A stretch of DNA of 64,000 nt. Origin: Baekduia alba. Its GTDB lineage: Bacteria; Actinomycetota; Thermoleophilia; Solirubrobacterales; Solirubrobacteraceae. Positions within the stretch are counted from its first letter, which is position 1; every line of letters begins with the position of its first letter. The DNA is taken from the NCBI RefSeq assembly GCF_028416635.1, contig NZ_CP114013.1, forward strand, positions 682,001 through 746,000. Direction: 5' to 3'. The notes under the pieces are model-generated. The model ran no database searches. It was not told where the DNA came from and was given only the letters and a program-made list of their open reading frames with translations. The translations under genes were made by a program, and so were the position numbers. Shown piece after piece: positions 25,266-33,365 of this stretch.

Positions 25266-28047
25266 GCGACGCGAGCTGCGTGCGCGAGCGCAGGTCGAGC
25301 TTCCGGTAGATCTGCGACAGGTGGTACTCGATGGTCTTCGGTGAGAGGAACAGCTTCGCCGCGACCTCGCGGTTGGTCATGCCGTAGGCGACCAGGCGCG
25401 CGATCTGGAGCTCGTGCGCCGTCAGCTCCTCGAGGCCGGCGGCCGCCACGGCCTCCTTCTCGGCGGCGTCGCCCCCGGCCGCCGCGCCGCCGGTGGCGCG
25501 CATCTCGACGCGGGCGCGGTCGGCCCACGGCGCCGCGCCGAGCCGCTCGAAGGCGTCGAGCGCCGCGGACAGCTGCTCGCGCGCGTCGGCGCGCCGGCGG
25601 TCGCGCCGCAGGCGCTCGCCGTAGGCCAGCTGCGTGCGGGCCTTCTCGAACGGCTGGCCGTCGTGCTCGTGGTGGCTGAGCGCGGTCTGGAAGTGGTGCT
25701 CGGCGGTCTTGTCGGCCAGGATCCCGCGGCAGCGGGCCAGCGCGCCGAGCGCCCAGCGCCCGCCGCCGAGGCGATCGGCGAACTCCTCCAGCGCCTGGAA
25801 CGCGTCGTCGGTGCGGCCCAGCCGGGCCAGCGCCTCGACGCGATCGGCGCCGTACTGCACGACCCCGCGCTGCGTGTGGAGCTTCTGCGTGAAGCGGTGG
25901 ACGCGGTCGTACAGCTCGGTCGCGGCCTCGACCTCGCCGGCGCCGAGCGCGTCCAAGGCCATGGCGTTGAGCCCGTAGACCGCGATCGCCGGCCCGTTGA
26001 GCAGCTCGGCGATCTGCACGGACTCGCGGCCGTGGGCGCGCGCGTCGTCGCGGCGGCCCATCGCGGCCTCGACGTGTGCGAGCACCGCGAGCGAGAACGT
26101 CAACAACGGCTGGAGGTTCGTCTCGCGCGCCAGCCGCGCCGCCTCGGACGCGTCGGCCAGCGACGCCGCCCAGTAGCCGCGGCGGAAGTCCAGGATCGCG
26201 TGCGCGGCCAGCGGGTAGATGATGTGGTTGATCGCGCTGGCCTCGCGGGCAAGGCCTACAAGGTGGTCGAGGACGCCGGTGGCGCGGTCCCAGCGCTCGT
26301 ACCAGATGGCGCACTGGCCGGCCATGCCCACGAGCTCGGACGGCATCGTCAGCACGTACTCGCTGGTCAGGAACGGCATCGCCGGATCCAGCAGCGCGTC
26401 GGCCTCGTCCTCGTGGCCCAGCGCGGCGTGCGCCTCGCCGACCAGGACGCCGGACAGCACCTCGACGACCGGGTCGGAGATGTCGTCCCGCCCGGCCAGC
26501 AGCGCTCGCGCGCGGTCGCCGGCGGCGATCAAGGCCTCCATGTCGCCGGTCATCATGTGGGCGACCGCGGCCTCGACGAGCAGCGACGCTGCCGCCCCGG
26601 GGTCCTCGTCCTGGATGCGCTCGGCCTCGGCGACCAGGAGGTCGTGCGCGGTGACCGGCGCGCCGCGGCGCATCTCGACGCGGCCGCGCACGCGGACGAT
26701 CTCGGTCACCAGCGCGCTGCCGGGGATCAGGTCCTGCGCGAGGTCGACCAGCGCCAGCGCGTGGTCGGCCTGGCCGACCTGGGCGAAGTCGCTGGCGGCC
26801 TCCAGCAGCCGGCGCGCCCGCGCCTCGTCGTCGGTGGACAGGTTGGCTGCGCGCTCGTAGGCGCGGGCGCCGGCCGCCACGCCGCCGCGGGCCCGCGCCT
26901 CGGACGCCGCGAGCTCCAGCGCCGCCGCGACCTCCTCGTCGGGCGCGTCGGCCGCCGCGGCCAGGTGCCAGGCGCGGCGGGCGGGCGCGGTCGCGACATC
27001 GGCGAGCGTGGCGTGGACCGAGCGGCGCTGCACCGGATCGGCCGCGTGGTAGACCGCCGAGCGCAGCAGCGGGTGGAAGAAGTCGACGCGCCCGTCGATC
27101 GCGATCAGCTCGGCGCTGATCGCCGGGTCCAGCGCGGCGGCCGCCAGCCCGCGCGCCTCCAACGCCGCGACGAAGAGGTCGTGGCGGCCGGTCTGCATCG
27201 CCGCGGCGACGAGCAGCGCCTCGCGCGTCTCGGGCGGTAGGTCGGCGAGCTGGCGGGCGAAGGCCTCCTCGATCCGGTCGCCCGCGGCCACCGGGCCGGC
27301 CAGCGGCTCGCGGCCGGCGAGCTGCTCGGCGCTCAACGCGCGCGGGATCTCGGTCAGCGCGAGCGGGTTGCCGTGCGCGGTGGCGACGAGGTCGGCGGCG
27401 ACCGCGTCGGAGACGCGGTGCTTGGACTCGCGGCGCAGGAGCTCGGCGGCGTCGCCGTCGTCCAGCGGCGCGGCCGCGAGCTGGTCGACGCCCGCGAAGG
27501 CGTCGACGACCTCGCGCACCTCGCGCGACGCGCAGAGCAGCACGACGCCCTCGGCGCCGAGCCGGCGCCCGACGAAGATCAGCGCCTCGCGCGACGCGTC
27601 GTCGAGCCAGTGGACGTCGTCGGCCAGGACGACGTAGGGCTTGTCCTCCGCGGCGGCGGCCAGGAGCGAGAGCATCCCGGCCGGGACGGCGAAGCGGTCG
27701 AACGGCGTGGGCGGCTCCAGCGCCAGCGCGCTGCCCAGCGCGCGCGCCTGGACCTCGGGGATCCGGTCGCGCAGCGGCAGCAGCGGCGTGAGCAGCTCGA
27801 GCAGGCCGGCGAACGGGATGTCGGACTCCGACTCGAAGCCGCGCGTGCGCAGGACGCCGTAGCCGAGCGCGGTCGCCTGGTCCAGCGTGGCGCGCAGCAG
27901 CGCCGACTTCCCGATGCCCGGCTCGCCTCGCAACAGGAGCGCGGCGCTGGTCCCATCCTGCGCCGCGGTCAGCAGGTCTTCGATGTGCGCGAGCTCGCGC
28001 TGGCGGCCGAGAAGCAAGGTGGTTCGGAGGGGTGACGGGCCCGGCAT
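25225..28047 (-). CDS. LAL-type LuxR transcriptional regulator (AAA ATPase + TPR-like + HTH)
   Basis: 940 residues from the ATG at 28047; a TTG at 28065 is an alternative. N-terminal AAA/STAND ATPase: Walker A GEPGIGKSALL at 41-51, Walker B VLADDVHWLDD. A long Ala-rich helical repeat region follows (about 330-860). C-terminal LuxR HTH: LTAHELQIARLVAYGMTNRE and LFLSPKTIEYHLSQIYRKL. Large ATP-dependent regulators of this type (MalT relatives) respond to small molecules. The target is not adjacent by any clear logic. It is divergent from a DEAD-box helicase with 50 bp between starts. Confidence 0.93.
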   Translation of the reverse strand: MPGPSPLRTTLLLGRQRELAHIEDLLTAAQDGTSAALLLRGEPGIGKSALLRATLDQATALGYGVLRTRGFESESDIPFAGLLELLTPLLPLRDRIPEVQARALGSALALEPPTPFDRFAVPAGMLSLLAAAAEDKPYVVLADDVHWLDDASREALIFVGRRLGAEGVVLLCASREVREVVDAFAGVDQLAAAPLDDGDAAELLRRESKHRVSDAVAADLVATAHGNPLALTEIPRALSAEQLAGREPLAGPVAAGDRIEEAFARQLADLPPETREALLVAAAMQTGRHDLFVAALEARGLAAAALDPAISAELIAIDGRVDFFHPLLRSAVYHAADPVQRRSVHATLADVATAPARRAWHLAAAADAPDEEVAAALELAASEARARGGVAAGARAYERAANLSTDDEARARRLLEAASDFAQVGQADHALALVDLAQDLIPGSALVTEIVRVRGRVEMRRGAPVTAHDLLVAEAERIQDEDPGAAASLLVEAAVAHMMTGDMEALIAAGDRARALLAGRDDISDPVVEVLSGVLVGEAHAALGHEDEADALLDPAMPFLTSEYVLTMPSELVGMAGQCAIWYERWDRATGVLDHLVGLAREASAINHIIYPLAAHAILDFRRGYWAASLADASEAARLARETNLQPLLTFSLAVLAHVEAAMGRRDDARAHGRESVQIAELLNGPAIAVYGLNAMALDALGAGEVEAATELYDRVHRFTQKLHTQRGVVQYGADRVEALARLGRTDDAFQALEEFADRLGGGRWALGALARCRGILADKTAEHHFQTALSHHEHDGQPFEKARTQLAYGERLRRDRRRADAREQLSAALDAFERLGAAPWADRARVEMRATGGAAAGGDAAEKEAVAAAGLEELTAHELQIARLVAYGMTNREVAAKLFLSPKTIEYHLSQIYRKLDLRSRTQLASLMAQELPEPSKAA

Positions 28048-28077
28048 CCTGCCGGCGCAGCCCAATCATGCCACGGC

Positions 28078-28087
28078 GCACTACCCT
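28078..28087. promoter_or_regulatory. Overlapping divergent -10 boxes between LAL regulator and helicase
   Basis: Plus-strand TACCCT (28082-28087) ends 10 nt before the helicase ATG. Minus-strand TAGTGC (28083 to 28078) points to the regulator and shares two bases with it. Same interlocked layout as at 3116-3142. Confidence 0.4.
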
Positions 28088-28097
28088 CTTGGGGTAC

Positions 28098-29519
28098 ATG
28101 ACCGCCTTCGCGGACCTCGGCCTGAGTGAGCCGACCCTCCAAGCACTGCAAGACGTCGGCTACGAGCAGCCCAGCCCGATCCAGGAGCAGGCCATCCCGA
28201 TCCTCCTCCAGGGCGAGGACATCATCGGCCAGGCCCAGACCGGATCCGGCAAGACGGCCGCCTTCGGCCTGCCGATCGTCGAGCACGTCGATCCCACCGT
28301 CGGCGAGGTCCAGGCGCTCGTCCTGACCCCGACGCGTGAGCTCTGCATCCAGGTGACGCAGGCGCTGCGCACGTACGGCGCGCGCAAGGGCGTCGACGTC
28401 GTCGCCGTCTTCGGCGGCGCGCCGATCCGCAGCCAGCAGGCGCAGCTGCGCGCCGGCGGCCACGTCGTCGTCGGGACCGTCGGGCGCGTGCTCGACCTCC
28501 TCAGCCGCGCGTCGCTGCACCTCAGCGACTGCCGCTTCGTCGTCCTCGACGAGGCCGACGAGATGCTCGACCTCGGCTTCCTCGAGGACGTCGAGAAGAT
28601 CCTCAAGCTCTGCCCCAACGGCCGCCAGACCGCGCTGTTCAGCGCGACGATGCCGCCGCCGATCCGCGAGCTGGCCGACCGCTACCTCTACCACCCGCAG
28701 ACGGTGAAGGTGAAGTCGGCGAACCTGACCGTCGACACCGTCGAGCAGTTCCGGCTCGAGGTCAAGACGGCCGACAAGCCCGAGGCGCTCGTCGACGTCC
28801 TGGGCAAGGAGCGGCCCGACCAGGCGATCGTCTTCACGCGCACGAAGATCCGCGCCGACCAGCTGTACAAGAAGCTGCGCGACAAGGGCATGAACGTCAA
28901 GGCGCTGCACGGCGACATGTCGCAGGGCCAGCGCGACGGCGTGATGCTGTCGTTCAAGGGCGGCCGCGTGCCGATCCTGGTGGCGACCGACGTCGCCGCG
29001 CGCGGCCTGGACATCTCGACCGTCACGCACGTCGTGAACTTCGACGTCCCGACGTCGCCTGACGTCTACGTGCACCGCATCGGCCGAACTGGCCGCGTCG
29101 GCCGCAGCGGGCGGGCCATCACCTTCGTCGAGCCCAAGCAGCAGAAGGAGCTGCAGGCGATCGAGAAGCACGTCGGCATGGAGCTCAAGCCCTGGGCGCC
29201 GGGTGCGCACGCCGTGCCCGCCAAGCTCGAGGAGAAGCCGAAGCGCCACACCAAGCCGCAGCTCTCGCGCAACGGCGCCGAGGAGTACCGGCGCGTGCTG
29301 GCCAGCGGCGGCAGCGCCGACGGCCTCGAGGTCGCCGACGTCATCCACGCGGTGACCAGCGCGGCCGGGCTGGACGGCGAGGCGGTGCGCGACGTGCGCC
29401 TGCTGGAGCGCTTCACGCTGTTCTCGGTGCCCGACAGCGAGGCCGAGCGGATCGTGGCCGCGGTCGACGGCAGCTCGCTCGGCGGGCGCCCGCTGCGCGT
29501 CGAGCTCGCACGAACCTGA
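28098..29519 (+). CDS. DEAD-box RNA helicase with DbpA-type RNA-binding C-terminus
   Basis: 473 residues. All helicase motifs are visible: Q motif FADLGLSEPTLQAL..PSPIQEQAIP, motif I AQTGSGKT, Ia PTRELC, GGAPI, Ib TVGR, II DEADE, III SATMP, then VFTRTK, ATDVAARGLD and HRIGRTGRVGR. The last 70 residues (ADVIHAVTSAAGLDGEAVRDV, LGGRPLRVEL) match the DbpA/CsdA RNA-binding domain. Likely rRNA maturation or mRNA decay. ATG at 28098 was chosen at MTAFADLGL, the family start. Confidence 0.95.
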   Translation: MTAFADLGLSEPTLQALQDVGYEQPSPIQEQAIPILLQGEDIIGQAQTGSGKTAAFGLPIVEHVDPTVGEVQALVLTPTRELCIQVTQALRTYGARKGVDVVAVFGGAPIRSQQAQLRAGGHVVVGTVGRVLDLLSRASLHLSDCRFVVLDEADEMLDLGFLEDVEKILKLCPNGRQTALFSATMPPPIRELADRYLYHPQTVKVKSANLTVDTVEQFRLEVKTADKPEALVDVLGKERPDQAIVFTRTKIRADQLYKKLRDKGMNVKALHGDMSQGQRDGVMLSFKGGRVPILVATDVAARGLDISTVTHVVNFDVPTSPDVYVHRIGRTGRVGRSGRAITFVEPKQQKELQAIEKHVGMELKPWAPGAHAVPAKLEEKPKRHTKPQLSRNGAEEYRRVLASGGSADGLEVADVIHAVTSAAGLDGEAVRDVRLLERFTLFSVPDSEAERIVAAVDGSSLGGRPLRVELART

Positions 29520-29577
29520 GCAAGGACCGCAACCTAAGTGCCCCGAAAGCCGTTCGGGGTATGGTGAGGACCTGTAG

Positions 29578-30630
29578 ATGACGCTGCTGCTCAAGGACAC
29601 CGAGACGAAGACGGACGCGCCCGAGGGCGAGGCGCCCCCCGAGGCGGCGCCGGCCACCGCCGTGTGTCCGAAGTGCCAGGCGCCGGTCGAGCCCGGTCAG
29701 GACTGGTGCCTGAACTGCGGCGAGGCCCAGGCCTCGCGCCGCGTGACGCTGCCGGGCAAGCGCGCCGCCGCGACGGTCCTCGCGCTGACCACCGTGCTGG
29801 TCGGCGGCGCCGTCGCCGCGTCCTACGCCGCGCTCAACGACGGCACCGCGACGGGCACGACGCCGACGCAGCTCGCGCAGGCCCCCGCGCCGGCGCCCGC
29901 GCCGACGGCCGCCGCGCCCGCGCCGACCCCCGATCCTTCCGCCGCCGCGCCGTCGTCGACGCTGCCGCCGGACGCGACCACGGACACGACGCCGCCGCCC
30001 GCCGCGTCGTCCTCGCCGCCCGCCAGCGACACGCCCGCGACGCCGACCCCGACCCCGACGCCGTCGTCCACCGGGTCCTCGTCCGGCACCGCGACCGGCG
30101 ACGACAGCAGCAGCAAGGGCACGGGCAAGGACACGACCGCCGACACGCGGACGTCCACGACGCCGGCCGAGACCGAGCCGGTCGCGATCAAGCTCGACGC
30201 GTCCGCCGCGGCGCTCTACGACCCCTTCAAGCGCGACACCGCCGCCGGCGACCCGACCAAGGCGCTGGACGGCGACCCGGGCACCTCGTTCCCGGTCACC
30301 GTCGCCCCGGGCAGCCAGCAGATCGGCGCCGGCCTGACCGTCGACCTCGGCGAGAAGCGCGGCGTCCGCGAGGTCGACGTGACGACCAAGACGCCGGGCT
30401 TCAAGATCGAGATCTACGCCACCGACGAGACCGACCTGCCGCCCGACGTCCTCGACACCCGCTGGGCGCACCTCAAGGACGTCACCGGCGTCGGCACCGA
30501 CACCGACGGCAAGGAGATCGTGTCGCTCGGATCGGGCACCTCCAAGTACCGCCACGTGCTCCTCTGGTTCACGGCGCCGCCGACGGACGGCTCGACCGTC
30601 CGCATCTCCGAGCTGAAGATCCTGGGCTAG
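29578..30630 (+). CDS. Zinc-ribbon, single-TM surface protein with discoidin-like C-terminal domain
   Basis: 350 residues. Residues 30-47 are a zinc ribbon (CPKCQAP..WCLNCGEA). One membrane helix at about 61-83 (AATVLALTTVLVGGAVAASY) follows. Residues 95-200 are a Pro/Ala/Thr/Ser disordered linker, which would cross the wall. The C-terminal 145 residues (PTKALDGDPGTSFPVTV, LTVDLGEKRGVREVDVTT, RISELKILG) have the jelly-roll pattern of F5/8 type C (galactose-binding) domains. Likely cytoplasmic zinc ribbon and outside carbohydrate-binding domain. ATG at 29578 is preceded by a weak site. Function unknown. Confidence 0.82.
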   Translation: MTLLLKDTETKTDAPEGEAPPEAAPATAVCPKCQAPVEPGQDWCLNCGEAQASRRVTLPGKRAAATVLALTTVLVGGAVAASYAALNDGTATGTTPTQLAQAPAPAPAPTAAAPAPTPDPSAAAPSSTLPPDATTDTTPPPAASSSPPASDTPATPTPTPTPSSTGSSSGTATGDDSSSKGTGKDTTADTRTSTTPAETEPVAIKLDASAAALYDPFKRDTAAGDPTKALDGDPGTSFPVTVAPGSQQIGAGLTVDLGEKRGVREVDVTTKTPGFKIEIYATDETDLPPDVLDTRWAHLKDVTGVGTDTDGKEIVSLGSGTSKYRHVLLWFTAPPTDGSTVRISELKILG

Positions 30631-30922
30631 CTCGCTTCTGCGGGCCGCCTCGCCGCGCCTGACGGTCGCCGACCCGCTTCACGGGCTGGCGCCCGCTGAC
30701 GCTGGGAGGGCGACGTCAGCCACGACGATCCGGGCCGCAGAACCGGCTAGCACGGTGACGTCGCTGCGGTCCCCGACGGTTCGAGCGCGCCCAGCGTCAC
30801 CGACGAGCTCGGGTGTCGGGGGGGACCAGCCGCGCCCGACGCGCGCCTCGCCATCGATCGTCATCTCGTACCCGTGCCGTTCGTCAAGTCCCACCGGTCC
30901 CGCTGGGGTGTTCGACGCTCGC
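30631..30922. other. Gene-free 292-bp stretch with interleaved inverted repeats
   Basis: No gene is supported here. TTCTGCGG (30636-30643) pairs with CCGCAGAA (30735-30742). TGACGCTGGG (30697-30706) pairs with CCCAGCGTCA (30790-30799). The pairs interlock, so both can form only as a pseudoknot. A third hairpin, GCTGACG/CGTCAGC (30695-30701 with 30714-30720), competes with the second. It may be an untranslated structured RNA or decayed sequence. Confidence 0.35.
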
Positions 30923-30928
30923 TAGGCT
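30923..30928 (+). promoter_or_regulatory. TAGGCT -10 box of the cyclophilin gene
   Basis: TAGGCT ends 6 nt before the ATG at 30935. The box and the following bases are nearly identical to those at 51451 before sixA. Confidence 0.5.
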
Positions 30929-30934
30929 CAGCCC

Positions 30935-31393
30935 ATGTCTACCGCCACGATGACCACCAGCGAGGGGCCGATCACGATCGAGCTCTTCGACGCGGACGCG
31001 CCGAAGACCGTCGCGAACTTCAAGAAGCTCGCCGGTGACGGCTTCTACGACGGCCTGATCTTCCATCGCGTCATCCGCGACTTCATGATCCAGGGCGGCT
31101 GCCCGGAGGGCACCGGCACCGGTGGCCCGGGCTACACGTTCGAGGACGAGTTCAACCAGCACAAGATCGTGCGCGGCGCCCTGGCCATGGCCAACGCCGG
31201 CCCGAACACCAACGGCTCGCAGTTCTTCCTCGTCACGACCGGCGAGGCGCCGTGGCTCGACGGCAAGCACACGGTCTTCGGCCAGATCACCGAGGGCCTG
31301 GACGTCGTCGACAAGATCGAGGCCAAGCCCACCGACGCCCGCGACAAGCCCGCCGAGGACGTCACGATCGAGTCCCTCACCATCACGGAGTAG
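30935..31393 (+). CDS. Peptidyl-prolyl cis-trans isomerase, cyclophilin type
   Basis: 152 residues, cytosolic (no signal peptide). Cyclophilin core residues are visible: [17 protein letters not shown] with the catalytic arginine, [24 protein letters not shown], and [10 protein letters not shown]. Folding helper for proline bonds. ATG at 30935 follows a TAGGCT box, leaderless type. The start of nagA lies 66 nt downstream behind its own operator. Confidence 0.95.
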   Translation: MSTATMTTSEGPITIELFDADAPKTVANFKKLAGDGFYDGLIFHRVIRDFMIQGGCPEGTGTGGPGYTFEDEFNQHKIVRGALAMANAGPNTNGSQFFLVTTGEAPWLDGKHTVFGQITEGLDVVDKIEAKPTDARDKPAEDVTIESLTITE

Positions 31394-31423
31394 CGGGGTC
31401 CGCGCGAGCGGCTCCTTCGCGAG

Positions 31424-31473
31424 GGAAGGCCGGACCATGGGTATAGTGGTCTAGACCACATGTCCGGCCTTCC
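31424..31473. promoter_or_regulatory. Nested palindromes at the nagA start: dre-type operator inside a 12-bp inverted repeat
   Basis: GTGGTCTAGACCAC (31446-31459) is a perfect 14-bp palindrome and matches the DasR dre core (TGGTCTAGACCA). It ends on the base before the nagA ATG. A -10-like TATAGT (31442-31447) overlaps its left edge. Around it lies a second inverted repeat, GGAAGGCCGGAC (31424-31435) with GTCCGGCCTTCC (31462-31473), which includes codons 1-5 of nagA. Repressor binding would block initiation, and any RNA starting upstream could fold to hide the start codon. Confidence 0.8.
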
Positions 31474-32614
31474 GTCTGTCTCCTTGAGTGCTTCGCGACT
31501 GGGCGTGCGCGCCGCGCTGGTCGACGGCGAGCTCGTCCCCGGCGACGTCGTCGTCGCGGATGGGCGCGTGCTGGAGGTCGGCGCGTCGCCGGCGCCGGGC
31601 GGCGGGTCGGGGATCGCGGTCCCGGGCTTCCTCGACCTCCACATCAACGGCCTGGTCGGCGTCGACTTCCTGTCGACCGACCTGGACGGCTACCGCGCGG
31701 CCGGCGCCGCGCTGGCGGCCACGGGCGTCACGGGCTACCTGCCGACGTTCATCACCTCGCCGCTGGGCGACTACGACGACGCGCTGCGCGCGGTCGGCGC
31801 CGCGGCGTCCGACGAGCTGGCCGGGATCGGCGCGCGCGTCCTCGGCGTCCACCTCGAAGGCCCGTACCTGTCGCCGCGCTGGCCGGGCGCGCACGACCCC
31901 GAGCAGCTGCGCACGCCCGACGTCGACGAGGCGCTCGGCCTGTGCGACCGCGGCCCGGTGCGGATGATGACGCTCGCGCCCGAGCTGCCCGGCGGCCTGG
32001 ACCTCGTGAGCGCGCTGACCGCCCGCGGCATCGTCGTCTCCTGCGGCCACACCGACGCCGACGCGGCCACCGCCAACGCCGCGTTCGACCGCGGCGCCCG
32101 CGCGATCACCCACCTCTACAACGCCCACCGCCGCTGGGCGCCGCGGGACCCCGGCGTCGGCGGCGCCGCGCTCGTGCGCCCCGGCGTGACCGTGCAGGCG
32201 ATCGTCGACCACGTCCACCTCGCGCCGGAGGCCGCGTACGCCGCGTTCCTGACCGCGCGCGAGCGCTTCTCGCTCGTGACCGACGCGATGGAGGCCGCCG
32301 GCCAGGGCGACGGCACCTACCGCCTGGGCCGCCGCGAGGTCGCCGTCCACGGCGCGTCGGCCGAGCTCTCCGACGGCACGCTCGCCGGCTCGGTCCTCAC
32401 GATGGACGCCGCCGTCCGCAACCTCCACGGCTGCGGCGCGACGCTCGCCGAGGCGATCTGGGCAGCGACCGCCGCTCCCGCCCGCCTCCTCGGCGACCCC
32501 GAGCTCGGCATCCTGCGCACCGGCGCCCGGGCCAACATCACCGTGTTGGACGACGACCTGGCCGTCGTGCGGACGCTCGTCGAGGGCGCCGAGCAGTTCG
32601 TGGCGATCGCCTAG
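31460..32614 (+). CDS. nagA: N-acetylglucosamine-6-phosphate deacetylase
   Basis: 384 residues. Amidohydrolase that removes acetate from GlcNAc-6-P in amino-sugar catabolism and wall recycling. Seen: VPGFLDLHINGLVGVDF (the N-terminal metal motif is HIN rather than HxH, as in NagA), GVHLEGPYLSP with the metal glutamate, VSCGHTDAD, THLYNAH, IVDHVHLAP, and the catalytic aspartate in LVTDAMEAAG. Normal length. ATG at 31460 sits directly on the dre operator. It is separated from the rest of the nag genes by a 0.95-kb island. Confidence 0.95.
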   Translation: MSGLPSVSLSASRLGVRAALVDGELVPGDVVVADGRVLEVGASPAPGGGSGIAVPGFLDLHINGLVGVDFLSTDLDGYRAAGAALAATGVTGYLPTFITSPLGDYDDALRAVGAAASDELAGIGARVLGVHLEGPYLSPRWPGAHDPEQLRTPDVDEALGLCDRGPVRMMTLAPELPGGLDLVSALTARGIVVSCGHTDADAATANAAFDRGARAITHLYNAHRRWAPRDPGVGGAALVRPGVTVQAIVDHVHLAPEAAYAAFLTARERFSLVTDAMEAAGQGDGTYRLGRREVAVHGASAELSDGTLAGSVLTMDAAVRNLHGCGATLAEAIWAATAAPARLLGDPELGILRTGARANITVLDDDLAVVRTLVEGAEQFVAIA

Positions 32615-32730
32615 CGCGATCCTGCGGCCCGCATCGTCGCGGCTGACGTCGCCGGCCCAGCGGCAGCGTGGGCCCGGGTCGCGATCGCGGCGCCTATGCA
32701 CAGTGTTACTGTTTACTCGGTATCTCAGAT

Positions 32731-32777
32731 AAAAAAGAGAAGCCGGCCGCGACCCGGGCTGGCTGCCCGGGACCGCG
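32731..32777 (-). terminator. Intrinsic terminator after the Cys-rich membrane protein gene
   Basis: On the minus strand, CCCGGGC / GCCCGGG (32765-32771 with 32753-32759) form a 7-bp stem with a 5-nt loop, extended by CGCG pairs with a small bulge. After 11 further bases comes a run of six T (32736 to 32731). The stem to T-run gap is longer than ideal. It lies 10-50 nt beyond the stop of the minus-strand gene ending at 32788, which supports that gene being real. Confidence 0.55.
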
Positions 32778-32787
32778 ACCTTTCAGA

Positions 32788-33069
32788 TCAGCCCAGCCTG
32801 TTGTGCGTCACCTTGAGCGCGAAGGCCGTCAGCGACTTGATGGTGCACTCGTCGTAGCTGCATCCGTCGGTGAGGCAGCGAACGCGCCAGTGGCTCACGT
32901 TGATCAGCTGGCAGTTGCACGCCTGCTTCACTGTGCGGTGGCGCACCGGTGTCGTCATGAAGACGCCGGCGACCTCCGCGAGGCTGATCAGGGCGAGCAC
33001 GAGCCCCACGAAGCGCGGGGGCGCGCTCGAAGTCCTCCCGCGACTGGCGTCTGGTCCGTCGTTGTGCAT
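32788..33069 (-). CDS. Small Cys-rich single-pass membrane protein, 93 aa, in an accessory island
   Basis: Not recognised. The ATG at 33069 has AAGGAAGG 7 nt upstream. Residues 20-38 form one membrane helix (FVGLVLALISLAEVAGVF). The second half holds five cysteines (QACNCQLINVSHW, RCLTDGCSYDEC), which suggests metal binding or disulfides. Codon third positions are less GC-rich than in neighbours. The gene has a terminator behind it and a long structured leader before it. It interrupts the nag genes on the opposite strand from nagA. Transfer from elsewhere is likely. Confidence 0.55.
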   Translation of the reverse strand: MHNDGPDASRGRTSSAPPRFVGLVLALISLAEVAGVFMTTPVRHRTVKQACNCQLINVSHWRVRCLTDGCSYDECTIKSLTAFALKVTHNRLG

Positions 33070-33127
33070 GATCGATCCTTCCTTGACCTCGTGCCCCCTC
33101 GAAGCGTGCGTTGGTTAGTCGCACTTG

Positions 33128-33286
33128 GGGGCGCTGCCGGGAGGCGTCCCGGCGCGAGGGGCGGCGGCCTGAGCCGCCCGCCGACCCCGAAGGGTCAGCG
33201 GGTTGGTAGCGCCCCTTGCCGCCGCATCGTCGTAGGCGATGCGGCAACAGGGAGCTCAAGGAAGGGCAGGGCTGACCTCAGCCCTG
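33128..33286 (-). ncRNA. Candidate structured RNA / leader of the Cys-rich protein gene
   Basis: Five perfect or near-perfect stems in 160 nt. A closing stem AGCGCCCC/GGGGCGCT (33208-33215 with 33128-33135) encloses three hairpins: GCCGGGA/TCCCGGC (33136-33142, 33147-33153), GGCGGC/GCCGCC (33163-33168, 33173-33178) and GACCC/GGGTC (33183-33187, 33192-33196). In the minus-strand RNA the last one has a C(UUCG)G tetraloop. Outside it are GCCGCATCG/CGATGCGGC (33221-33229, 33237-33245) and CAGGGCTGA/TCAGCCCTG (33267-33275, 33278-33286). Strand is inferred from the UUCG loop and the downstream gene. No known RNA family is recognised. Confidence 0.45.
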
Positions 33287-33365
33287 TTCGATCATAGGTT
33301 CGCGGGAAAGACAGGGGGGCGGGAGGGCCCCGGAGGTTGGCTCGCATGTGCGAGAGAGCGGTCAC
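33195..33365 (-). CDS. Possible 56-aa leader ORF overlapping the structured RNA
   Basis: A GTG at 33365 follows a perfect AAGGAGGT (33377 to 33370) by 4 nt, the best ribosome site in this part of the window. The frame runs 56 codons and stops at 33195, inside the UUCG hairpin. Residues (LRSALPFLELPVAASPTTMRR) show no known motif and codon use is atypical. A ribosome translating it would pass through two hairpins and the right arm of the closing stem, as in attenuators. It may equally be chance. Confidence 0.35.
   Translation of the reverse strand: MTALSHMRANLRGPPAPLSFPRTYDRTGLRSALPFLELPVAASPTTMRRQGALPTR

Noticed and set aside
30770-30800. GGTTCGAG, which resembles a tRNA T-loop
   Set aside because: The flanking bases do not form the five-pair T-arm and no anticodon arm or acceptor stem can be drawn. 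No tRNA was found anywhere in the window.
30679-30894. A 71-codon minus-strand frame in the gap before the cyclophilin gene
   Set aside because: Third codon positions are clearly less GC-biased than in real neighbours, there is no ribosome site or -10 box at the start, and the residues show no fold-like pattern.
33128-33286. RNase P, SRP, tmRNA or 6S RNA as identity of the structured region
   Set aside because: None of the conserved core sequences of these RNAs is present on either strand, and the size and branching do not match.
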